The position numbers and the translations under genes were made by a program. Shown here piece after piece: positions 1 through 9,991 of a stretch of 64,000 nucleotides of DNA. The notes under the pieces are model-generated. The model worked only from the letters and a program-made list of their open reading frames with translations. It was not told the DNA's origin and made no database searches. Every line of letters starts with the position of its first letter. Positions within the stretch are counted from its first letter, which is position 1. Source of the stretch: Chloroflexota bacterium (GTDB lineage Bacteria; Chloroflexota; Dehalococcoidia; Tepidiformales; Tepidiformaceae); contig JAPPBY010000011.1 of NCBI GenBank assembly GCA_026702615.1, positions 25,398-89,397 on the forward strand, in the 5' to 3' direction.

Positions 1-2
1 TG

Positions 3-479
3 CCCATGGAGGCGGTCCAGGTCGTCCTCCACCGCGAGTCGATCGTCCACTCCCTCGTCGAGTTCAGCGACGGCAGCGTGAAGGCGCAGCTCGGCGTCCC
101 CGATATGCGCCTCCCCATCCAGTGCGCCCTCGCCTACCCGGAGCGCATGCCCGAGCCTCCCGCCCCCGCCCTCGACCTGGCCGTCGCTGGCCAGCTGACC
201 TTCGGCGAGCCCGACATCTCGCGCTTCCCCTGCCTTGGCCTCGCGATGCAGTCCGGGCGCCTCGGCGGCACCTACCCCGCCGCCATGGCCGCCGCCGACG
301 AAGTCGCCGTCGAGCGCTTCATGGCCGGTGAGGTCGGCTTTCTCGACATTCCCGGCATCATCGAGGGCGTGATGGAGCGGCACGAATCGACGCCCGATCC
401 CGATCTTGAGGCGGTCTTCGCCGCCGACCAGTGGGCGCGCACCGCGGCGGAGGTGGCTCCGGCGGGGGCCGGCGCGTGA
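3..479 (+). CDS. dxr: 1-deoxy-D-xylulose 5-phosphate reductoisomerase, C-terminal part (5' end outside window)
   Basis: Dxr carries out the NADPH-dependent rearrangement and reduction of 1-deoxyxylulose 5-phosphate to MEP in the non-mevalonate isoprenoid pathway, in the cytoplasm. The visible 158 residues contain the family segments HRESIVHSLVEF and DGSVKAQLGVPDMRLPIQ, then the C-terminal helical domain. The open frame runs off the left edge, so the NADPH-binding and catalytic halves lie outside. Its TGA overlaps the GTG of the next gene (rseP), the order usual for dxr-rseP operons. Identification rests on the C-terminal motifs plus this neighbour. Confidence 0.93.
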   Translation, partial: PMEAVQVVLHRESIVHSLVEFSDGSVKAQLGVPDMRLPIQCALAYPERMPEPPAPALDLAVAGQLTFGEPDISRFPCLGLAMQSGRLGGTYPAAMAAADEVAVERFMAGEVGFLDIPGIIEGVMERHESTPDPDLEAVFAADQWARTAAEVAPAGAGA

Positions 480-1666
480 CCTTCCTCGCTGCCTTCGAGA
501 TCGTCGATGTCCTTCGCTCGGCGCTGATCTTCGCGGCCCTCCTTATTCCCCTCGTCGTCATCCATGAGCTCGGGCACTTCCTTGCGGCGAAGGCATTCCG
601 CATCAAGGTGCTCGAATTCGGCATCGGCTTCCCGCCCCGCATCAAGGGCCTGTCGTTCAGGCGCGGCGAGACCGAATACACCATCAACTGGCTCCCCATC
701 GGCGGCTTCGTCCGGATGATGGGCGAGGAGGACCCCACCGACCCCCGCTCGCTCGCCGCTGCCGCGCCCTGGAAGCGCCTCACGGTCATGGCGGCGGGCG
801 TGGTCATGAACGTCGCCCTCGCGCTGCTGCTCTTCACCGTCGGTTTCATGGCTCCGCGGGAACGCGCCCTCAACCTCGCGCAGGTCGCCGAGGTCATGCC
901 CGACTCCCCCGCCGCAATGGCGACCATCTCCGGCACGCTCCGCGATGGCACCGAGCCGGCGCAGGGCCTTCAGCCCGGCGATGTCGTGATGGAGGTGAAC
1001 GGCCGCGAGGTCCGCAACGTCAGCGAGCTCATCTTCCACACACGCCGCTTCATCGGGGAGACGCAGACCTGGGTGATCTCGCGTGCGAACTCAACGCTCG
1101 AGGCCGAGCTCTACGCCCGCTGGCGGCCACCCGAAGGCCAGGGTCCGACCGGGATCAGGGTGGGCGCTCCCACCGTCTGCACCGACATCGACGACGACGG
1201 GAACCCCATCGGCTGCCGCCAACGCTTCCCCTACACGGAGAACGTTGCGTACGTGCCCTGGGAGGCGGTCCCACGCGGCTGGCAGGCCATGATCGACGCC
1301 GTGGTCGTCACCAAGAACGAGATCCAGGTGCGGGTGAACGGCAGCACCGGCGCCGCTCCCGACCAGCCCCTCCTCTCCGGCCCCGTCGGCATCGCGAACA
1401 CCACCGGCGATATCGTCGAGCAGGCCGGCTGGCGCCCGCTGATCGAACTCGCCGCCCTCCTCAGCCTCTCCCTGGCGGTGTTCAACGCCCTGCCCATCCC
1501 CGCGCTCGATGGCGGCCGCATGGTCTTCGTCGTCGTCGAGATGCTGCGCGGTGGCCGCCGCATCTCCCCGGAGAAGGAGGGCTTCGTCCACTTCGTTGGA
1601 TTCGCGGTGCTGCTGGCGGGCATCCTCGTCATAACGTTCTTCGACATCTCCCGCCTCATCACCTGA
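476..1666 (+). CDS. rseP: Site-2 (RseP/RIP) membrane metalloprotease with PDZ domain
   Basis: An intramembrane zinc protease of the M50 family, which typically cleaves anti-sigma factors or signal-peptide remnants in the membrane. The zinc motif HELGH is at residues 30-34 inside the first membrane helix. A PDZ-like region follows in the middle (around QGLQPGDVVMEVNG). The third metal ligand lies in the C-terminal helix motif NALPIPALDGGRM. Length (396 residues) is normal. I chose GTG at 476, overlapping the dxr stop by 4 nt; the in-frame start at 431 would add a low-complexity Gly/Arg stretch inside dxr. The substrate cannot be told from this window. Confidence 0.92.
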   Translation: MTFLAAFEIVDVLRSALIFAALLIPLVVIHELGHFLAAKAFRIKVLEFGIGFPPRIKGLSFRRGETEYTINWLPIGGFVRMMGEEDPTDPRSLAAAAPWKRLTVMAAGVVMNVALALLLFTVGFMAPRERALNLAQVAEVMPDSPAAMATISGTLRDGTEPAQGLQPGDVVMEVNGREVRNVSELIFHTRRFIGETQTWVISRANSTLEAELYARWRPPEGQGPTGIRVGAPTVCTDIDDDGNPIGCRQRFPYTENVAYVPWEAVPRGWQAMIDAVVVTKNEIQVRVNGSTGAAPDQPLLSGPVGIANTTGDIVEQAGWRPLIELAALLSLSLAVFNALPIPALDGGRMVFVVVEMLRGGRRISPEKEGFVHFVGFAVLLAGILVITFFDISRLIT

Positions 1667-1676
1667 CGCGCCTGCC

Positions 1677-1958
1677 GTGCTCTTCGACGCCCTCTTCATC
1701 ACGCTCTTCGTCATCGGGTGGCTGGCGACTGGATTCCTGCCCTGGCTCGCGCTGAGCGTTGCGACCCGCGGGAACGCTGGCTTCCGCTACCTGTTTCTGA
1801 GCATGGCCGCGGCGGTGATCGGCGGTCTCGCCGTCCCCGTCTTCCGCGAGGACGGGCTCGGCCTCGTCCTGAGCTTCGTCGTAGCGCTCGCGTTCCCTAC
1901 CCTGCTGCTGATGGCGCAGCGAGCTTCCCGCCGCTGGCAGCCTGGAGTCCGGGGATGA
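1677..1958 (+). CDS. Small membrane protein, unknown function
   Basis: 93 residues from a GTG start 11 nt after rseP. Three hydrophobic segments are visible (about residues 3-28, 37-57 and 64-82), ending in a short basic tail (QRASRRW). No enzyme motif is recognised. It sits between rseP and a TIM-barrel gene in the same direction with very short gaps, so it is probably co-transcribed. The membrane topology is a hydropathy reading by eye. Confidence 0.6.
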   Translation: MLFDALFITLFVIGWLATGFLPWLALSVATRGNAGFRYLFLSMAAAVIGGLAVPVFREDGLGLVLSFVVALAFPTLLLMAQRASRRWQPGVRG

Positions 1959-1962
1959 CGCC

Positions 1963-2874
1963 ATGACCATTGCCCTCTCGACCATGTACGCCCAGCAGAA
2001 GCGCTTCGATAACGGCGCGGACTTCGCCCGGTACACCGCCGAGGCCGGCTACGACGCCATCGAAGTCTCCCACTCGACGTCCCCGGAGAAGCTCCGCGAA
2101 ATCCTCGACAGCGGCATCCTGCCCGTGACCTCGATCCACCAGCCAGCCCCGCACGTCGAAGTGGACGGCGGCAAGAGCAACCACGATCTGAACCTCGCCT
2201 CGACGAAGCGGAGCGAGCACGCTCGCGCGCTCAAGCACGCCCTCCGCAGCGTCGAGTGGGCGGCAGAGGCGGGCGCATCGGCCGTCGTCGTGCATCTTGG
2301 CGAGGTCGAGGGCTCCTTCTCCGGCACGACCGCCGAGCTCTACCGCCTCTTCCGGCAGCACAGCATCAGGGACAACCGCGCCGCCGAGGCCCGCGCCGAG
2401 ATGGAGCAACGCCGCGCCGAGGCTGCCCCCGCGAACCTGGAGGCGGCCCGCGAGTCGTTGGAGCAGCTTGTCGAGGCGGCCCGTCCCCACGGCATTGTCA
2501 TTGGCATCGAGAATCGCCTTGAGTACCACCAGATCCCCCTCCCCGCCGAGTCGATTGCCCTCATGGAGGGCTTCGCTCCCGACGAGGTCGGCCACTGGCA
2601 CGACACCGGTCACGCCGAGGTGCTCGACCGCCTCGGCTTCCTGCCCCACGGCGCCTGGTTTGACGAGCTCGGCGACCGCCTCGCCGGCGCGCACGTCCAC
2701 GACGTGCGCGGTGTCGTCGACCACCGCGCGCCTGGCACGGCCCAGCTCGACTGGGAGATGGTCGCAGGCGGCCTCACCTCGCTCGATGCCATCACCCTCG
2801 AGATCGACCAGCGCGAGACAGATGACGACGTCCGCGCCGCGCCCGCCTTCCTCCGATCGGTCGGTCTCGGCTAG
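1963..2874 (+). CDS. Sugar phosphate isomerase/epimerase (AP-endonuclease family 2 TIM barrel)
   Basis: 303 residues with the xylose-isomerase-like TIM-barrel pattern. Candidate metal ligands lie at the strand ends in IGIENR (Glu), GHWHDTGHAE (Asp, His), AHVHDVRG (His, Asp) and TLEIDQRE (Glu). Proteins of this fold isomerise or epimerise sugars or act on inosose-like compounds; the substrate here is not identifiable. The start is ATG 4 nt after the previous stop. It converges with nadC, whose stop overlaps this stop by 4 nt. Confidence 0.78.
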   Translation: MTIALSTMYAQQKRFDNGADFARYTAEAGYDAIEVSHSTSPEKLREILDSGILPVTSIHQPAPHVEVDGGKSNHDLNLASTKRSEHARALKHALRSVEWAAEAGASAVVVHLGEVEGSFSGTTAELYRLFRQHSIRDNRAAEARAEMEQRRAEAAPANLEAARESLEQLVEAARPHGIVIGIENRLEYHQIPLPAESIALMEGFAPDEVGHWHDTGHAEVLDRLGFLPHGAWFDELGDRLAGAHVHDVRGVVDHRAPGTAQLDWEMVAGGLTSLDAITLEIDQRETDDDVRAAPAFLRSVGLG

Positions 2875-3743
2875 CCGCCCTGATCCTCGAAGTCGATATC
2901 GAGCGCGATGTCCAGTGCGGGTGCGCTGTGCGTCAGCGCCCCTGAGGAGATGGCGTCCACGCCCGTCTCCGCGATCTCCGCGACCCGCTCCAGCGTGATG
3001 CCGCCGCTCGCTTCCAGCCTCGCCCGCCCCGCGACGATGGCGACCGCCTCGCGCAGCTGCCCGGTCGTCATGTTGTCGAGCAGAATCCACTCCGGTTTCG
3101 CGTCGAGCGCACCCGGGAGCTCCTCGAGCGCGTCCACCTCGATCTCGACCGGCGTTTCCGGTGCGTGCTGCCGGATGGTCGCCACAGCCTGCGCGAGCGT
3201 CTTGCCCTGGCGTGCGAGCGCCTCCCGGTGGTTGTCCTTGATCATCCCCATCACGGCGAGGTCGCGCCGGTGGTTCGCCCCGCCCCCGCAGCGCACCGCG
3301 TACTTCTCCAGGTCTCGGAGCCCCGGCGTGGTCTTCCGTGTGTCGAGGATGACGCAGTCCGTTCCTTTGGCTGACTCTACATAACGACTTGTGATCGACG
3401 CGACCCCCGAGAGCCGCTGCACGAAGTTCAGCGCCGTCCGCTCCCCCGACAGGATCGCCCGGGCTGGACCTTCCACGCTTGCGAGAACCGTCCCTCCCTC
3501 GACCTCGTCCCCGTCCCCCACATGAGCCTCGAAGGCAGTCCCCTCGTCCAGCGTCGTGAAGACGTACCGGGCCACGACAAGCCCGCAGACCACCCCCGCC
3601 TCCCGCGCCACCAGCCGCCCCCGCGCGGCGAGCCCCGGCTCCACCACCGCCTGCGTCGTGACGTCGTCGCCGGCTCGATCCTCCGAAAGCGCCGTTCGCA
3701 CGGCCGCGAGGATGGCTCCTACCTGGGGAGGTTCAACCAACAC
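2871..3743 (-). CDS. nadC: Nicotinate-nucleotide pyrophosphorylase (quinolinate phosphoribosyltransferase)
   Basis: NadC converts quinolinate and PRPP to nicotinate mononucleotide, CO2 and PPi in de novo NAD synthesis. Family signatures present are LNFVQRLSGVAS, ILDTRKTTPGLR, GGGANHRRDL and the C-terminal ASGGITLERV. Length (290 residues) is typical. The start is GTG at 3743, overlapping the end of nadB by 11 nt, so the pair is translationally coupled. nadA is not in this window. Confidence 0.95.
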   Translation of the reverse strand: MLVEPPQVGAILAAVRTALSEDRAGDDVTTQAVVEPGLAARGRLVAREAGVVCGLVVARYVFTTLDEGTAFEAHVGDGDEVEGGTVLASVEGPARAILSGERTALNFVQRLSGVASITSRYVESAKGTDCVILDTRKTTPGLRDLEKYAVRCGGGANHRRDLAVMGMIKDNHREALARQGKTLAQAVATIRQHAPETPVEIEVDALEELPGALDAKPEWILLDNMTTGQLREAVAIVAGRARLEASGGITLERVAEIAETGVDAISSGALTHSAPALDIALDIDFEDQGG

Positions 3744-5277
3744 GGCGGAACACCTGCTGCCGCTTCCAGCGCTCGTCGTCCCGCCCGGGGAAGTCCGTGC
3801 GGAAATGGGCGCCCCGGCTCTCCTCGCGCCTGAGCGCCGCCGTCAGCAGCAGCTCCGCGAAGACCCCTAGCCAGCGCCGCTCGTGCCCCTCCCGTGAGGG
3901 CTCCGGTTCGCCCTCGGGCCATCCGTCGATCGCGTCGAGTCCCTCCTGGAGCGCCTCGCCCGAGCGCTCGATTCCGGCGTGCTCCCAGAGCAGGCGCTGG
4001 ACGGCCGCGTGGTCGGGAGGCGCTGTGCTTCCCGCTGCGAACGGTGTCGAGTCCGGGCAGGGTTCCATCGCCCCGCCCATCCCCTCCGCGATGTGCTCGA
4101 TCGCGCGCTTTGCGAACACCACGGTTTCCAGCAGGGAGTTGCTTGCCAGCCGGTTCGCCCCGTGGACGCCCGTCGCAGCGGTCTCCCCGCAGGCGTAGAG
4201 GCCTGCCACCGTCGTGCGCGCCCACGAGTCCGTGCGCACGCCGCCCATGAGGTAGTGCGCGGCGGGGGCGACCGGTACCGGGTCGCGACGCAGGTCGACC
4301 CCGCGCTCGCGGCAGAAGGCCGCGATCCCCGGGAACCGCTCGATCGGGTCCACGCGCTCCAGCGCGCTGCAGTCGAGCCAGACGTGGTCGGAGACCGCTC
4401 CCCGCATCTCCGCGACCATTGCCCGCGCGACCACGTCGCGAGGCGCGAGGTCGCCAAGCTCGTGGTAGCGCGGCATGAACGCCTCGCCCCCGTCGTTGCG
4501 CAGCACCGCCCCCTCCCCCCGCAGCGCCTCCGAGATCAGGAACGGCGGCGCTCCCGGCCGGCGAAAGGCCGTCGGGTGGAACTGGTAGAACTCGAGGTCG
4601 GTCACCTCCGCCCCGGCGTCGAAGGCGAGGGCGATGCCGTCGCCCGTGGCTACTGGTGGATTCGTCGTGTGCGAGAAGGCCGCCCCCGCCCCGCCCGTCG
4701 CCAGCACCACCGCGTCCGACTCGAAGACGCAGTCCGTTCCGTCGCCCTGATCGAGGGCGCGAACCCCCACGGTCTTGCCGTTCTCCAGCAAAACCTCGGT
4801 CGCCAGCGTGTGCTCGCGGACGGTTATTCGGCCGCTCTCGACCTGCTCCGCGAGCGCGGTCGTGATGGCCGCCCCGGTGCGGTCGCCGCGAGCGTGCAGA
4901 ACGCGCGCGTTCCGGTGCGCTCCCTCGCGCCCGAACGCGCGGTTCGCCCCCTCGTTGTCAAAGCTGACCCCGTACCGTTCGAGGTCGCGGATGCGTCGTG
5001 GTGCGCTCTCCACCAGGATGCGCGCCATCTCCTCGTCGACGAGCCCCGCGCCCGCCGCGATCGTGTCCTTGAGGTGTTGCTCGGTGGAGTCGTCCGGGCC
5101 GATCGCGGCGGCGATGCCGCCCTGGGCGTGGCGCGTGCTGCCCTCGTGCAGCTCCCCCTTGGTGACGAGGAGCACGGGACCCAGCGCGCTTGCTTCGAGC
5201 GCGGCGAAGAGGCCCGCCATGCCGCTCCCGACCACGATCGCCCGGTACCGCCCATCCGCTCCTGGGGGATCGCTCAC
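3733..5277 (-). CDS. nadB: L-aspartate oxidase
   Basis: A flavoprotein that oxidises L-aspartate to iminoaspartate, the first step of de novo NAD synthesis. The FAD-binding motif GSGMAG is at residues 17-22. Succinate-dehydrogenase-family signatures follow (HARGDRTGAA, TNPPVATGDG, YQFHPTAF, MGGVRTD, VHGANRLASNSLLE), then a C-terminal helical domain. Length is 514 residues. I chose GTG 5277 because a TACACT -10 box ends 8 nt upstream and no Shine-Dalgarno is visible, so the transcript is probably leaderless; longer in-frame starts would run through the promoter and into def. The -10 lies inside a palindrome. Confidence 0.95.
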   Translation of the reverse strand: MSDPPGADGRYRAIVVGSGMAGLFAALEASALGPVLLVTKGELHEGSTRHAQGGIAAAIGPDDSTEQHLKDTIAAGAGLVDEEMARILVESAPRRIRDLERYGVSFDNEGANRAFGREGAHRNARVLHARGDRTGAAITTALAEQVESGRITVREHTLATEVLLENGKTVGVRALDQGDGTDCVFESDAVVLATGGAGAAFSHTTNPPVATGDGIALAFDAGAEVTDLEFYQFHPTAFRRPGAPPFLISEALRGEGAVLRNDGGEAFMPRYHELGDLAPRDVVARAMVAEMRGAVSDHVWLDCSALERVDPIERFPGIAAFCRERGVDLRRDPVPVAPAAHYLMGGVRTDSWARTTVAGLYACGETAATGVHGANRLASNSLLETVVFAKRAIEHIAEGMGGAMEPCPDSTPFAAGSTAPPDHAAVQRLLWEHAGIERSGEALQEGLDAIDGWPEGEPEPSREGHERRWLGVFAELLLTAALRREESRGAHFRTDFPGRDDERWKRQQVFRRVG

Positions 5278-5279
5278 GC

Positions 5280-5306
5280 GACTTAGTGTACGTCGTACAC
5301 GAAGTC
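5280..5306 (-). promoter_or_regulatory. nadBC promoter with overlapping palindromic operator
   Basis: A 13+1+13 inverted repeat (GACTTAGTGTACG, centre T at 5293, CGTACACGAAGTC) with one mismatched pair. Its left arm contains the minus-strand -10 TACACT (5290-5285), 7 nt from the nadB GTG. A repressor bound here would block nadBC. The only regulator in the window that fits is the NrtR-like Nudix protein at 59446-60054; the link is inference. Confidence 0.6.
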
Positions 5307-5357
5307 CCCGCGACGCGCGCCAGTGGCCCTGCCAGTCGCCCGAATCGTGCGCCGCCG

Positions 5358-5363
5358 TACAAT
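5358..5363 (+). promoter_or_regulatory. -10 box of def, leaderless start
   Basis: TACAAT followed by 7 nt and GTG at 5371. It overlaps the upstream in-frame ATG at 5362, which argues against that ATG being the true start. No clear -35 is seen. Confidence 0.5.
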
Positions 5364-5370
5364 GCCAAGG

Positions 5371-5873
5371 GTGGCGATCCATCCAATCCGGCGCGCCGGC
5401 GACCCCGTCCTCCGGCAGAAAGCAAGGCGCGTCCGTGTGCGCGATTCGAGCATCCCGCAGCTCATTGAGGACATGTTCGAAACGATGTACGACGCCCCCG
5501 GCGTGGGCCTCGCCGCGCCCCAGATCGGCATCCCCCTCCAGGTGATCGTGCTCGACACGCCGCCGGCCGAGCCCTTCGCCTTGCTTAACCCACAGATCAT
5601 CAAGCGCTCGGGGGAACGCCAGCTTCACGAAGGCTGCCTCTCCGTGCCGGGCTTCCGCGGCGAGATCACGCGTTCGGTGAAGGTCCTGGTCAAAGGTATC
5701 GACCCTACCACCGGGAGGGAGGTCCGCATCCGCGCCGAAGACGACCTCCTCGCCGAGGCCCTCGAGCACGAGATCGACCACCTCAACGGCATCCTCTACA
5801 TCGACTACCTCGACAGCCCCGACGCGCTTGTCCGCATCGACGCCGCACCGGAGGAAGTGGAGGAAGGGGCGTG

Positions 5874-5874
<1 letters not shown>
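5371..5874 (+). CDS. def: Peptide deformylase
   Basis: Removes the formyl group from the initiator methionine of nascent proteins; a metalloenzyme. All three family motifs are present: GVGLAAPQ, EGCLSVP (metal Cys) and HEIDH (metal His pair, catalytic Glu). I start at GTG 5371, giving VAIHPIRRAGDPVLRQ, which matches the usual Def N-terminus and sits 7 nt after a TACAAT box. The ATG at 5362 lies in the promoter. Length is 167 residues. The stop overlaps the next start. Divergent from nadB. Confidence 0.95.
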
Positions 5875-7699
<1,825 letters not shown>

Positions 7700-7703
7700 G
7701 CCG

Positions 7704-8561
7704 ATGGCCGGCTTCCGCGTCTCCCCGCCCAGCATCCACCCCGAGGCGGAGCGCTCGTCGCGCCCGCCCGCCGGTTCTGCCGGCTCCGTCGATGCCCATC
7801 GCCAGATGACGTTCGTCCTTGGCGACACGGTCGACCTCGTCCTGGATGGCCTGCGCCTCGAATCGGCCGTCGCGAGCGAGGCAGGGGGCTCGCGCTACCG
7901 CAACGTTGCCGTCGCCGCCCTGCTGGCGACCGGTTCGCGCTCGTGGAGCGCCCGGCTTGAGGCCCTGCACGCCATCGAGTCGGGCGCGTACGCGGCGGCC
8001 GTGCCGCTCGTCGCATCGGCCGCCGATCACGAGGCCGCCTGCGTGGCGCTCCTCGCAGATGGTGCTGCCGCCTGGCAAGACCTGCTCGATGCGGACGGCG
8101 TGAGCGACATGCCCGAAGCGCACGCGACCCAGCTCTCCCTCGGCGAGCCGCCGCGAGAAGCCGAACTCCCGCAACTCCTCGCGAATGTGCGCGACGCGAC
8201 CCAGGCCCTCGCGCAGCCCTCGCCGGGCGCGACCCTGCTGCTCACCGGCGGTGAGAGCGGCCCTGGCAGGCTCTCTGTCACCTTTGCCGACCGTGACTTC
8301 CACATGGCTCTCGCCGAGCTGACGAGTGGCTGGCTGTTGGCGCTCGGCGTCGCGAAAGTCGAGCTGCTTCTCGAAGCGGGTGACGTCCTTCCCATCGCTG
8401 ACCCCGAGGCGCTGACGCGCTGGGCCCGCTCAGCGCGCCGCGAACTGGACGAACCCCGCCGCTGCCGCATCGAACGCCGCGGCATTAGCGGGGTCGAGCG
8501 CTTCGTCGTCGAGAACTGGCGGCGCGCCCCCGCCGGCGCCGTGCGACGCATCGTCCTGTAG
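7704..8561 (+). CDS. Hypothetical protein, unknown function
   Basis: 285 residues starting at ATG 7704, 4 nt after eno. The N-terminus is Pro/Ser-rich. The body is an alpha/beta mixture rich in Ala and Leu without a recognised motif. A stretch LLLTGGESGPGRLSVTF lies in the middle. No signal peptide or membrane helix is evident. The codon pattern resembles its neighbours, so I take it as a resident gene, probably co-transcribed with eno. No function is proposed. Confidence 0.6.
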   Translation: MAGFRVSPPSIHPEAERSSRPPAGSAGSVDAHRQMTFVLGDTVDLVLDGLRLESAVASEAGGSRYRNVAVAALLATGSRSWSARLEALHAIESGAYAAAVPLVASAADHEAACVALLADGAAAWQDLLDADGVSDMPEAHATQLSLGEPPREAELPQLLANVRDATQALAQPSPGATLLLTGGESGPGRLSVTFADRDFHMALAELTSGWLLALGVAKVELLLEAGDVLPIADPEALTRWARSARRELDEPRRCRIERRGISGVERFVVENWRRAPAGAVRRIVL

Positions 8562-8574
8562 CGACCGCGGCGCG

Positions 8575-8580
8575 TACGAT
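8575..8580 (+). promoter_or_regulatory. -10 box of lipoprotein gene, leaderless start
   Basis: TACGAT, then 7 nt to the ATG at 8588, with no Shine-Dalgarno between. It lies just after the stop of the preceding gene. Confidence 0.45.
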
Positions 8581-8587
8581 TTCCCCG

Positions 8588-9007
8588 ATGGCGCGCTCCC
8601 TCCCGGTCCTCCTGCTCGCGGCCCTGCTTGGCCTGCTGGCCCTCGCCTGCGATGACGGGCCGCCCCCGGACCCCGTTGCCGACGAGGAGTACCTCGCTGT
8701 CATGTGCGTGAACCTCGACCGTTTCTCCGATGCGGTCATCGAGGCGACCGTGGAAGCGGAAATCGCAGAGGTCATTGAGGACTTCGTCAAGGAGCTTGAG
8801 GCGGTTGAGCCGCCTGCCGATCTGCGCGACTTCCACGAGGCGTTCATCGACTACCTGGAGGAGGCGGTCGACGACCCCACCAGCCCGCTCGTGCTCGCGC
8901 CTCCCCTTCCCGACCACGATGTGCGGGAGCGGCTGGCGGACAAGGAGCGCTCCGTGGAGGAGTGCCGCGAGCCCACGTTCTTCAGCGGTTCGCAGGCGGA
9001 CCAGTAG
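8588..9007 (+). CDS. Putative lipoprotein, unknown function
   Basis: 139 residues. The N-terminus is a lipoprotein signal: a charged start, a Leu/Ala-rich core, then the lipobox-like LALAC with Cys near residue 21. The mature part is acidic and predicted helical (many Glu and Asp), with two further Cys (MCVN and EECRE) that could form a disulfide outside the membrane. No family is recognised. A leaderless promoter directly precedes it. Confidence 0.65.
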   Translation: MARSLPVLLLAALLGLLALACDDGPPPDPVADEEYLAVMCVNLDRFSDAVIEATVEAEIAEVIEDFVKELEAVEPPADLRDFHEAFIDYLEEAVDDPTSPLVLAPPLPDHDVRERLADKERSVEECREPTFFSGSQADQ

Positions 9008-9058
9008 CGGCTCGCGCGTATACTGAAGTCGCCAAGCAGCCCCGAGGAGTACCCGCCG

Positions 9059-9991
9059 ATGTCCACGCCCTATGCCTACTTCCAAGGTCAGATCGTTCCC
9101 CTGGAGGAGGCCAAGGTGGGTGTGATGACCCACGCCTTCAACTACGGAACGGCGGTCTTCGAGGGCATCCGCGGCAACTGGAATGCGGACGACGGCTGCC
9201 TCTACCTCTTCCGCGTACGCGAGCACTACGAGCGCCTCGCCCAGAGCAGCCACATCCTCGGGCTGGAGATGAACGAGGAGATCGACCGCCTTTGCGACCT
9301 CACCGTCGAGATCGTCGAGCGCAGCGGCTATGAAGAGGACGTCTACATCCGCCCGATGGTCTATCTCAGCTCCGAGGTGTTGGGCGTGCGCCTGCACGGC
9401 CTCGAGAGCGACATCCTCATCTTCATCGCCCCCTTCGGCCCCTATCTCGATATCGACAAGGGCGCCCGCTGCCACACCAGCAGCTGGCGGCGCGTCGACG
9501 ATACCGGCATCCCGCCCCGCGCCAAGGTGACGGGCATCTACGTGAACAGCGCCCTCGCCAAGTCCGAGGCCGAGCTGAACGGCTTCGACGAGGCCATCGT
9601 CCTCAACTCCGACGGGCACGTCTCCGAGGGCAGTGGCGAGAACATCTTCATCGTGCGCAACGGCGCCATCATCACGCCCCCGCCCTCCGATAACGTCCTC
9701 GAGGGCATCACTGCCGCCACCGTCGTCGAGCTCGCCGCCAACGAGCTCGGCATCGAGACCGTCGAGCGGTCCATCGACCGTTCCGAGCTCTACATCGCCG
9801 ACGAGGTGTTCATGACGGGCACCGCCGCTCACCTCACACCTGTGACCGAGATAGACCGCCGAGTGGTCAAGGGAGGAGAGCCGGGCCCCATCACGAGGGA
9901 GCTCTCCCGGCTCTTCTTCGATGCCATTCGCGGCAAGAGCGAGAAGTATCGCCAGTGGTGCACCCCGGCACGCGTGCGGGTGGCGTCGTAG
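9059..9991 (+). CDS. ilvE: Branched-chain amino acid aminotransferase
   Basis: A fold-type IV PLP enzyme that transaminates Val, Ile and Leu with 2-oxoglutarate. Seen: GVMTHAFNYGTAVFEGIRGN, YIRPMVY, the region SALAKSEA with the PLP-binding Lys, and LNSDGHVSEGSGENIF. Length (310 residues) fits. A -10 TATACT is at 9019-9024, and a GAGGAG ribosome site lies about 7 nt before ATG 9059. The end overlaps the next gene by 37 nt. Confidence 0.94.
   Translation: MSTPYAYFQGQIVPLEEAKVGVMTHAFNYGTAVFEGIRGNWNADDGCLYLFRVREHYERLAQSSHILGLEMNEEIDRLCDLTVEIVERSGYEEDVYIRPMVYLSSEVLGVRLHGLESDILIFIAPFGPYLDIDKGARCHTSSWRRVDDTGIPPRAKVTGIYVNSALAKSEAELNGFDEAIVLNSDGHVSEGSGENIFIVRNGAIITPPPSDNVLEGITAATVVELAANELGIETVERSIDRSELYIADEVFMTGTAAHLTPVTEIDRRVVKGGEPGPITRELSRLFFDAIRGKSEKYRQWCTPARVRVAS

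Noticed and set aside
5362..5370. ATG 5362 as start of def
   Set aside because: It overlaps the -10 TACAAT; GTG 5371 gives the family N-terminus and the leaderless spacing seen elsewhere.
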